Shown piece by piece: positions 41,501 through 48,121 of a stretch of 48,121 nt of DNA (positions are counted from its first letter, which is position 1; each line of letters starts with the position of its first letter). The notes under the pieces were generated by a model. The model made no database searches and was not told the DNA's origin. It saw only the letters and a list, made by a program, of their open reading frames with translations. A program made the position numbers and the translations under genes. This DNA is from Candidatus Ancillula kalotermitis (GTDB taxonomy: Bacteria; Actinomycetota; Actinomycetes; Actinomycetales; Bifidobacteriaceae), in contig JAISRT010000056.1 in the NCBI GenBank assembly GCA_031273495.1, forward strand, positions 1 to 48,121, in the 5' to 3' direction.

Positions 41501-44500
41501 AGGTGTAACTGACGCATCAGCAGCAATTTTCAGGAACTTGTCCTTCAGGATTGTGTCACCTTTCATCTCCGAGCGGTGTGCCCAGTATTTCGCCTGCTCA
41601 GCGACTACTTTTCCTGCACCGATGAAATTATACTCACCAGTAGACGGTGTCTCCTTATCCTTGCCAAAATGCCCATTAACGAACAATCGTGCCAAATCTT
41701 CGCGAGCACTTGCCCACCTGTCATTAAGCTGAACCACTTTCTTCTCGTTGAACGTCGGCATCACGCGTTTGAACCAATCATCACCGAGCTCGGCAGCAAC
41801 AGCATCAACTACTGCCTGATTTTCAGTCATAGCATCATCGGACTCAACGACCTCAGGCACAATCAAGCCCAACTGACTCAACACATTTCGTGCAGTAGAC
41901 GCCAATATCCCCTTCTCACCGGTAATCGACTCCGCAAAGGCATTTAGTGCCTCCGAATCAACCATCGAGCCGCCACCTTGAGCACCCGACCCCTGAAGAC
42001 TGACCGCGACACCACGCCGAGTGGCGATAGATGCAACTGCCGAATCAATCAGTGCGTCCACTTCTGAGGCGGAAGACGGCGAACTCGGACTCAAAATCGC
42101 AAGGTCACCACCGCGCATCGAGGCACCTTCACGCGTCCCGAGCAGTATCTCAATCGTCACGAAATCAACCCACCCTTGACCTAAGCCCCAGGCAGACGTA
42201 ACGCGATCAGCAATCTTACCTTGCTTCGAGCCAGCAGCACCGAAGAGTTTCCGGATATTACTCCGCACGATTTCACCGAGCACAGTGCCAAATGGTTTAT
42301 AATTCGGCGCCATCTTGTCAACAGTCTTGTAGAGCGCAGATACAGGTGCCTCGGCAGCAGAATCAATTGACGCCAACCCAAGCTCAGCGGACATATCCAT
42401 CAACATCTGATTCCTGCGTGAAGACACCCCATTGGTCAGAGTTTCCGCATTGTCGTTCGGTCCGATTTGCTCAGGCAGCAACTTATTCGAATACGCGAAA
42501 AGTGCCGAAATAGCGTCTGACGCCTTGAACGGAACGTCCTCTGCAGCCGCACCACTAGTAGACACAGGGGCAGCAACAGGGGCAGCCTCAGCCTTTGGAC
42601 TAGTTTCCTGTGCCACAGGTGCACTGCTTTGCCCCACCGCCGACGCAGACTGCGCGCCTTCGGACGAAACTGCCTCGTCGTCGTCTTCATCAAGCATCAC
42701 TGCGGGGTCGTCATCTTCAAAGAATACTCTCTGCTCATCGCGCTGAATATTGTGAACCAGCACACTTTCTTTCTGGTATTCCTCAAGCTGAAGTGTTTTT
42801 GATGCAAGCCCAGTCAGTGTCGGAGAATTCTTCAACCCCACCTCGACAAAGTGCTCAACGCCAATTTTCTCGCTCTTGAACAGCAAATCTTGAGTTTCAA
42901 TCCATCGCACAGGTGACGCAAACTGCCAACAAAGCAGTTCAACGAGCAACAGACGACCAAGTTTCATGTGGTCCGACGAGTAAGAACTCCAGTTTTTGAC
43001 TACATCTTGCATCGCCTCGCTAGGCACAACTTCGAGTATAGAGTTAACGAAATCGAGTGAAAATTCGAAACTGCGAGCGACAAGGTTAGGAATATACTTC
43101 CCGACAAGAGCATCGTAATTGATGTCTTGCGGTAGTAGTTTCATCAATTTGTCACGGAAATCAGGAACGCCGTCTCGCAGAACTGAGGAGTGGAATGGGA
43201 CGTCAATACCAGGAACATACATGAATGCACCACGCCCACCATGAATCTCAACTAGGCGCTCGGACTCCTTTTTCAACGCTTTGAGACCGACAATCGTGCC
43301 TGCCACGGCATATTGTTGACCACTCAAGTTGAAGTTAACGATCTCAAGGAACTCGCCTGAAGACTCGGACACTGACTTGACATAGTCCTTGACCTGCGCG
43401 TCAGAAATACCGAACTGGTTCGGACGCAATGCCCCCATTAAATAGTTCGAGCGACCACGAGCATCACGCGGAACTAGGCTGTGCATTGCTGAACCACGCG
43501 CAAAGACTAATTCGATCACAGTTTCTAGCGGAATTACGTTGCCATAACTAGACAATGCGACATACTCACCAAGAGAATGACCAGCGAAATACCCACCTTC
43601 AGTACAAGAACCAGACTCACGCAGTCTTGCAGTTTGAGCCATACCGACGACAGCAAGCGACACCTGTGTAAACTGCGTCAAGTTCAGCAAGCCGTCTGGA
43701 TGGAAATATTTCACGCCATTGGCATTTATCCTAGTCGGGTTGTTCTTAACGATTGAGATGATTGAGAAGCCGAGAACCTTGCGTGTATGCTTGTCGGCGC
43801 GCTCCCAAATAGCCTTAGCCGCTGGTGAGACTTGCATTTCGTCAAGAGTCATACCCTGCTGTTGGATGCCCTGCCCTGGATAGCAGTATGCCACTTTTTC
43901 AGGCTCAGTTGCCGCAGTGAATTTAGCCGCGAGCACTCCGTTAATCTTGGCAGCGCACTCGAGTATCAGACCGCCGTTGCGTATCTTCCCAGTGCGTTCG
44001 AGACTCAACTCGACTTCATCATTCAGGTTCGTCGGTGAATACCACTGGACTGTCCAGCCCGAGATTTTATACCCATTACCGTCACTAGCCTTCGCTTGTA
44101 TCAAGTGTTGGGCGACAGCACTCAGCCACATACCATGGACAATTGGCCCCACCAGCCCTGCCACTTTCGCAGCGTTTGTTGAGGTGTGAATAGGGTTATA
44201 GTCGCCAGAAATCCGAGCAAACGGCGTCATATTCTCAGGTGCCTTAACTTTTGCGATGCGCAGTAGTCGACGTTTTGTGGGAAGTATCTCCACGCTAGGG
44301 TCCCCAGAAATCAGCTCGGGGTGTAGAATTGAAAACTTCCCGCCTGCCTCGGCGGGTGCATCTGGAATATCGTTCCCGTATGCGCGACCTTGAATTGCGA
44401 ACCTCTCGCGGAACCTAATCGCAATCTGCTCTTTCTCGGAGTCTTCGCCGGAATCTACAGTCACTACGACGCGCACATCAACAATTCTGCCAGACACCGA

Positions 44501-47500
44501 CTCCTTTATTGAGTCTGCCCATGCATACGCGTTAAGTTTCTTGCCAATCAAGTCATCGAGTTTCAGCACGCAGTCTACAGTATGGTCAAGGTGCACTGCG
44601 TTCAAAAGCCCCTCAATCACGGGATAATTCGGCCGACCGTTAAGGTTGATCAGCGCGGAACCGAGTGCGGCATATATTGGTGGCCAGCACGTGCCTAGAA
44701 GAGCGTCTGGAACGTAATTTGAACAGGTAAAGTCAGTCTGCTTGTCATTGAGCAGTGCCTCGCCAGTGACTAATTTATGCTCAATACCAAGGTTTAACGG
44801 GGCGTGGAAGGTGAACTTGGTCCGACCGAACTCCGGAATGTCGAACTTGACGCCGCCGATAACATTCTGCTGCACCTTTTGCATCACTGGCAGCCCTTCG
44901 ACATAGTCACCCGACGCCATAATTGAGCCTTTACCTGCCGTGTCCGCAAGCATAGCAAACATCGAGTCGCCCAACTTATCCTCATCGACGACTGGCACAC
45001 CGCCATTATACGAATCTAACGTGACTAGCAGTGGTATATTTAGTTGGCGCACTGTGTGGAAGCGCGTTGGATCAGTAGTATTGTCCCAATATGTGTCGAG
45101 TTTAATGCATAAGTCAAACTGTCCGTTGCCATTGTCTACTAGGTCAAATTGTGACTCCGATAAAAAGTTAGCGGGGTTGTTGATTAAATGCCCAGTCCAC
45201 GAGATGAACTTAGTAGACTTGATGAAGTCCGCTGCCGAGAGTGCTACACCACCGTCATTGGTCGCATAACGAGAGAATGACTGGATTTTCGCATTACCGT
45301 CAAGCTTCAACTTATCGACAACTTCCGCCTCGAAGCGCCCCAATAATTCAGCAATCGGCTCGTCAATCTTATCTATGCCAGCAACTGACACTGGACCTGG
45401 TATTATTCTGCAACTCGATGCCTTATAGCGCTTGTCATGTGACTGCCAAAGTGAATCTGACCCCCACCATTTGAACAATTCGGAGTCAATTACAGGAACG
45501 AAAGGCACTGGTTTAGGATGTTTACGGCAAACTTCAACAAAATACGCCTCGTCAACTCCAGTCAAGCGGTTTGTGCACGCCTTCGGGTAGTTCGCTTTAA
45601 TTTTGTTCAACACTTCAATAAAGTCAACTACAGACTTGACATCTGGGAATAGCGTCGCAAACTCTCCGTTGTCCTGCTCAATATTACGTGCCTCCGCGCG
45701 GTGCACAAGGTCGAGGAATCGGTCTAGCCACGACTCTTCAGCATCACCAGTCTTGATGTCATCCTCAGTGAAACAGAGTGACGCGAAACGCTCCAGTGAC
45801 TCGAAATAGGTCATCTTGCCCAGGTCGCCGAAATACGGTTTTGCAGTCTTGTTTAGCACTTCGATAATCTCAGCACGGTTAGTATTCAGCAAGTCGTGGT
45901 TCTCGTTCACCTTCAAAATGTATCGCGCCGCAGCAGCCGAGTCATTGTCAATCTCGTAAATGTCTGCGAGCAGGTGGCTCAATGAAGATGTCATACCGCC
46001 CTTCGACTTCGTAGCACCGACCCAACCACCGTCATCATTAATCGAGATGCCAGGTGTCTTCACGAGCAACTCCTTGACTTGAGGTGTAGTGTTCGCCTCC
46101 TTAACGGTCATAGCAGCGGTCCCAACCAAACAGCCGTCTACAGGCATCTTAATGCGTCCGTATTTCTCAGACCAAGCACCAGAAATGTATTGTGCAGCAA
46201 CATCAGGGGTGCCAATTCCACCGCCGACGCAGAGTATAACGTTCTCAGTGAGTCGAATGTCGGCATAGGTCTCAAGCAACAAATCGTCAAGGTTCTCCCA
46301 AGAATGGTGCCCGCCTGCGTGCCCATCCTCAACCTGCATAATGACCTTATAGTCACCTACCGCCTTCGCAATCTGCAGGACGTCATTAATCTGCTTCACT
46401 GTGCCAGGCTTGAACGTCACGAACGGGAACCCCTCATGGTTTAGCGTCTTCACCAGCTCAACTGCCTCGTCAAACTCAGGAATGCCCGCGGTTATTACCA
46501 CGCCATCGATTGGAGCACCAGACTGCCGCGCTTTGCTGACAATTTTCTGCGTACCGAACTGCAAATTCCAGAGATAGCGGTCCAAGAACATCGAGTTGAA
46601 CGCAACTGTGCGCCCAGGATTGAGTAACTTTTGCAACCCTGAAAGGTTTTTGTTGAACACATCGGCAGTCACTTGGCCTCCACCAGCGATTTCCGCCCAG
46701 AACCCAGCATTCGCGGCAGCGGCAACAATCTCAGGTTCAACAGTAGTCGGAGTCATACCAGCAAGTAGAATCGGAGAGCGCCCCGTCAACTTAGTGAACT
46801 CAGTCTGCACGACTTCTTTTCTTGATTCCAGCACATTGAGCTTCGGCAGAAACTTACTCCAGTCGGCACATGGCTCAACATCGAAGCCAGGCTGACTTAG
46901 TTTTGACAGGTCGGTTGAACTACCCGAAGAGATTAGCGTGATGCCAGACCCCTGAAGGATAGAATTGCTCATCTTCGAGATAACGTTGCCAGGGCCCAAG
47001 TCTACTAGATATTGCGCACCAGACTTCAGCGAATTGTTCACATCTTCAACCCAGTCCACAGGGTCAACGAGTATTTTTTGTGCAAAGGACAAGGCAAACT
47101 CAAGGTCCATCCCGATTTTTGCGGACCAGTATTTAACCAGCTCGACGGCATGCGACATCAGCGGAGAGTGGAACGGCGCAGATACGCTAAGGAACTCGGT
47201 CTGCACTTCGAATATCTTCCCACCGCGTAGTTTCTTTTCGGCCTCTTTTTTCGACGCCGCCTGCACACTTTCTAGCTTCTGTACAAGTATTTCTAGGTCG
47301 GTGGGGAAACCTGAGAGGATAAAGTGATTCTGGGAGTTCTTGACCGCAATGTTAATGACATTATTTATACTACCAGACTGCGTCAACTCAGTGATAATCG
47401 CTTCAAGTTGATGCTTAAACGCACCCTTAACACTCAACATAGGTGTAGAATCCTTGCCCGAGACCAACAACAGGTCTGAACATATTTTCGCCGCTGCAGC

Positions 47501-47947
47501 ACCAATCAAGCGCGAAAGAGTGAACACTTGAACGAGCGACTTCGGCGTGAAATTAGCGCTCGCAAACTGTTTCACTACCTCCTTAGCTAAAATCCCTTGG
47601 GAATGACCTTCGACAGCGAGAGGCGCGTTTTTCTTCACATCGACTAGTTTGTTGAATTCGTTAACTGAGAGTATTTGGGCTAGCAGAATTCCTGGTAGAG
47701 AGATGAACGCAAAGTTGTCGTCTATTGCTGAGTCTTTCTCGAAGAAGTTGACTTTTCGTGGACAGATAGTGATCATATCATTCTCAATGCTCTCCATTGC
47801 CAGATTCGAGTCCGAAATTATCTGATTGAGTAGTAAATCGTCATCTGGTGAACTGTATTCATTTACAACTTGGCGCCAAGGAGTTGCTTGCCCCCCGAAT
47901 AAAAGGGCGTATTTCTCCACATTAAGTTTATCTGCGAACGTATTCAT
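38543..47947 (-). CDS. fas: Type I fatty acid synthase, single polypeptide
   Basis: The 3134-residue multienzyme makes fatty acids in the cytosol. Parts in order: acetyl transferase with EGHSQG (~115), enoyl reductase with SPILLAGMTPTTVEPEIVAAA (~386), dehydratase with ISGDYNPIHT (~1247), malonyl/palmitoyl transferase with AGHSLGEYVALS (~1454), an acidic then Ala/Pro-rich linker (~1740-1800), carrier protein with the phosphopantetheine serine in LTNGVSSRRNQ (~1837), ketoreductase with VVTGAAPNSIAGAVAG (~2159), and ketosynthase with Cys in VGACATAAVS (~2770) and His in VSKHDTSTN and TGHAKGG (~2921, ~2964). This is the order of mycobacterial and bifidobacterial FAS-I. No carrier-activating AcpS domain is seen at the C-terminus. 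The start at 47947 is preferred over the ATG two codons earlier because AAAGGA is six bases upstream of it. Confidence 0.97.
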   Translation of the reverse strand: MNTFADKLNVEKYALLFGGQATPWRQVVNEYSSPDDDLLLNQIISDSNLAMESIENDMITICPRKVNFFEKDSAIDDNFAFISLPGILLAQILSVNEFNKLVDVKKNAPLAVEGHSQGILAKEVVKQFASANFTPKSLVQVFTLSRLIGAAAAKICSDLLLVSGKDSTPMLSVKGAFKHQLEAIITELTQSGSINNVINIAVKNSQNHFILSGFPTDLEILVQKLESVQAASKKEAEKKLRGGKIFEVQTEFLSVSAPFHSPLMSHAVELVKYWSAKIGMDLEFALSFAQKILVDPVDWVEDVNNSLKSGAQYLVDLGPGNVISKMSNSILQGSGITLISSGSSTDLSKLSQPGFDVEPCADWSKFLPKLNVLESRKEVVQTEFTKLTGRSPILLAGMTPTTVEPEIVAAAANAGFWAEIAGGGQVTADVFNKNLSGLQKLLNPGRTVAFNSMFLDRYLWNLQFGTQKIVSKARQSGAPIDGVVITAGIPEFDEAVELVKTLNHEGFPFVTFKPGTVKQINDVLQIAKAVGDYKVIMQVEDGHAGGHHSWENLDDLLLETYADIRLTENVILCVGGGIGTPDVAAQYISGAWSEKYGRIKMPVDGCLVGTAAMTVKEANTTPQVKELLVKTPGISINDDGGWVGATKSKGGMTSSLSHLLADIYEIDNDSAAAARYILKVNENHDLLNTNRAEIIEVLNKTAKPYFGDLGKMTYFESLERFASLCFTEDDIKTGDAEESWLDRFLDLVHRAEARNIEQDNGEFATLFPDVKSVVDFIEVLNKIKANYPKACTNRLTGVDEAYFVEVCRKHPKPVPFVPVIDSELFKWWGSDSLWQSHDKRYKASSCRIIPGPVSVAGIDKIDEPIAELLGRFEAEVVDKLKLDGNAKIQSFSRYATNDGGVALSAADFIKSTKFISWTGHLINNPANFLSESQFDLVDNGNGQFDLCIKLDTYWDNTTDPTRFHTVRQLNIPLLVTLDSYNGGVPVVDEDKLGDSMFAMLADTAGKGSIMASGDYVEGLPVMQKVQQNVIGGVKFDIPEFGRTKFTFHAPLNLGIEHKLVTGEALLNDKQTDFTCSNYVPDALLGTCWPPIYAALGSALINLNGRPNYPVIEGLLNAVHLDHTVDCVLKLDDLIGKKLNAYAWADSIKESVSGRIVDVRVVVTVDSGEDSEKEQIAIRFRERFAIQGRAYGNDIPDAPAEAGGKFSILHPELISGDPSVEILPTKRRLLRIAKVKAPENMTPFARISGDYNPIHTSTNAAKVAGLVGPIVHGMWLSAVAQHLIQAKASDGNGYKISGWTVQWYSPTNLNDEVELSLERTGKIRNGGLILECAAKINGVLAAKFTAATEPEKVAYCYPGQGIQQQGMTLDEMQVSPAAKAIWERADKHTRKVLGFSIISIVKNNPTRINANGVKYFHPDGLLNLTQFTQVSLAVVGMAQTARLRESGSCTEGGYFAGHSLGEYVALSSYGNVIPLETVIELVFARGSAMHSLVPRDARGRSNYLMGALRPNQFGISDAQVKDYVKSVSESSGEFLEIVNFNLSGQQYAVAGTIVGLKALKKESERLVEIHGGRGAFMYVPGIDVPFHSSVLRDGVPDFRDKLMKLLPQDINYDALVGKYIPNLVARSFEFSLDFVNSILEVVPSEAMQDVVKNWSSYSSDHMKLGRLLLVELLCWQFASPVRWIETQDLLFKSEKIGVEHFVEVGLKNSPTLTGLASKTLQLEEYQKESVLVHNIQRDEQRVFFEDDDPAVMLDEDDDEAVSSEGAQSASAVGQSSAPVAQETSPKAEAAPVAAPVSTSGAAAEDVPFKASDAISALFAYSNKLLPEQIGPNDNAETLTNGVSSRRNQMLMDMSAELGLASIDSAAEAPVSALYKTVDKMAPNYKPFGTVLGEIVRSNIRKLFGAAGSKQGKIADRVTSAWGLGQGWVDFVTIEILLGTREGASMRGGDLAILSPSSPSSASEVDALIDSAVASIATRRGVAVSLQGSGAQGGGSMVDSEALNAFAESITGEKGILASTARNVLSQLGLIVPEVVESDDAMTENQAVVDAVAAELGDDWFKRVMPTFNEKKVVQLNDRWASAREDLARLFVNGHFGKDKETPSTGEYNFIGAGKVVAEQAKYWAHRSEMKGDTILKDKFLKIAADASVTPSVESLPYLNDIAVVTGAAPNSIAGAVAGKLLEGGATVIITASSVNAKRLDFAKELYRKHGTSNSELWLVPANLSSYRDVDAFIDWVGRDVKETVGATTKILKPEMVPTLLFPFAAPSVRGSMADAGSEAEMETRLLLWSVERMIAKLSAIGVEEDINRKLHVVLPGSPNRGIFGGDGAYGEVKAAFDAIEKKWGVEKRWSRNVTLAHPKIGWVRGTSLMGGNDPMVAAVENKGVRTYSTPEIADELLKLCTPVAREEAKTAPIDADLTGGLGSSIDLVALKKEALASMQANAADKVVATDTAQVVKNVALPSPVEVALPDFYASDWANVSMKPEDMRVIVGIGEIGPWGSGRTRFEAEHGIKSDGSVDLTPAGVLELAWMMNLVHWADTPKAGWYDSSDTFIDESEIYSKFRDEVAARSGVRQYVDDAPAWIDDLATENDAAVFLDRDISFSVATLELANSFKAIDEEKTIVEYDAENDEYIVTKLKGAKARVPRKAAMTRLVGGQLPTEFDPAKWGIPASMIESVDRLAIWNLVATVDAFLSSGFSPAELLKAVHPSDVGSTQGTGIGGTDSMRKLFVDGFLGEDRPSDILQEALPNVIAAHVMQSYVGGYGVMVHPVGACATAAVSIEDAVDKIDCGKADFVVAGAIDDISIESITGFGDMNATAKTQDLLDKGINERFVSRANDKRRGGFVESEGGGTVLITRGDIALKLGLPVLGVIGYVRSFADGAHTSIPAPGLGALGAARGGRDSVLNKRLNALGVTADEVSVVSKHDTSTNANDPNESELYTRLFEAIGREKGNPLFVISQKTVTGHAKGGAAVFQVNGLCQLFRSGLIPANRALDCVGDEFKEHDPIVWLREPLNLGQVQPIKAAMVTSLGFGHVAGLIALVHPGAFEASVAKTLGADVAEKWRRIANKRLQHGRKSLELGQVGKKQLFEPIDNRRFEEKRRPRGADSGYDPHEVEAQLLLNPSARLGKGDRYVSS

Positions 47948-47953
47948 CTGCAT

Positions 47954-47959
47954 TCCTTT
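47954..47959 (-). promoter_or_regulatory. Ribosome-binding site fixing the FAS-I start
   Basis: AAAGGA on the minus strand abuts the ATG at 47953 but stands six bases before the ATG at 47947, so the latter is the likely start. Confidence 0.65.
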
Positions 47960-47970
47960 CTAGTAGCATT

Positions 47971-47979
47971 AGTATAGCA
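47971..47979 (-). promoter_or_regulatory. Extended -10 of FAS-I
   Basis: TGTGCTATACT is followed by a leader of about 17 bases with a ribosome-binding site, unlike the leaderless genes. A 29-bp repeat lies upstream. Confidence 0.7.
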
Positions 47980-48003
47980 CAAACTTGACTCATTTAAGCA
48001 TTA

Positions 48004-48051
48004 CCTGAGTTCTAATCGCTAGCGCAACACCCAACCGGGTTCGAAGAACCC
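48004..48051 (-). repeat. 29-bp repeat copy 2 with adjoining hairpin
   Basis: 48004-48032 is identical to 27866-27894. It is followed by the hairpin GGGTTC-GAA-GAACCC at 48037-48051. As at 27866, it lies immediately upstream of a minus-strand promoter. Confidence 0.75.
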
Positions 48052-48058
48052 AGAAAGG

Positions 48059-48067
48059 TGGTACACT
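48059..48067 (+). promoter_or_regulatory. Extended -10 of the gene at the window end
   Basis: TGGTACACT is followed by ATGTAT and ATG at 48074, again a six-base gap. Confidence 0.6.
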
Positions 48068-48073
48068 ATGTAT

Positions 48074-48121
48074 ATGAACAAATATACTAATAGTCATGAT
48101 AGCACAAAACCGTATACTCGT
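48074..48121 (+). CDS. Start of an unidentified gene, cut by the window end
   Basis: Sixteen open codons beginning MNKYTNSHDSTKPYTR run to the last base. The reason to call it is the extended -10 with the standard six-base gap to ATG, as at the other leaderless genes. Too little is visible to suggest a product. Confidence 0.5.
   Translation, partial: MNKYTNSHDSTKPYTR

Noticed and set aside
48031-48055. GGGTTCGAA as a tRNA T-loop
   Set aside because: The surrounding bases do not form a cloverleaf; the motif is the arm of a simple hairpin. The same holds for GGTTCGATC inside hisH.

Overview
The window looks like a chromosomal segment of a mid-GC member of the Actinomycetota. The markers are a single-polypeptide type I fatty acid synthase, CrgA, a PriA-type HisA, an Rv2118c-type TrmI, an Rv2119-type RecB nuclease, a DUF2469 protein and a 24-residue bL37 ribosomal protein. 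The HisRS most resembles the bifidobacterial kind, so a bifidobacteria-related, possibly host-associated lineage is a reasonable inference. The sequence alone does not prove it. No rRNA, tRNA, CRISPR array or phage was found.

Layout. 1-4231: atpD standing alone, then a RecB-like nuclease and fhs. 4232-7229: two glycosyltransferases bracketed by repeat elements. 7230-13940: crgA, hom, a NIF3 protein, menA, a fused amino-acid ABC transporter with its ATPase, and galE. 13956-17291: the rplM-rpsI-glmM-def-PF06262 operon, read leftward. 17429-18793: an AT-rich AAA-ATPase gene between two copies of a 40-bp promoter-bearing direct repeat. 18874-21228: sigma factor, mscL, trmI. 21242-27843: ruvX, gltB, map, priA. 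27866-28230: repeats. 28274-34730: prfB, a HipA-like kinase, cca, rarA, hisS. 34765-38528: PAP2 phosphatase, metallophosphatase, hisH, DUF2469, bL37. 38543-47947: FAS-I. A new gene begins at 48074 and runs off the end.

The most striking theme is how genes start. Most transcription units carry an extended -10 box, TGCTA(T/C/A)ACT, with no well-spaced -35. In thirteen genes the -10 hexamer ends exactly six bases before the start codon, which implies leaderless mRNAs. In two of them (a GT8 glycosyltransferase and prfB) the codon at that place is ATT. A third gene, glmM, has ACG where its ATG should be. The sigma factor in the window keeps the residues for extended -10 recognition but has lost several -35-contacting residues, which fits the promoters.

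The second theme is repeats. A small MITE-like element with 28-bp imperfect terminal inverted repeats (TGTCA...TGACA) occurs with zero, one or two copies of an internal 81-bp unit (78, 159 and 239 bp). Two same-orientation copies flank the glycosyltransferase pair. Another repeat family appears to have inserted in frame twice into hisH without destroying its catalytic residues.
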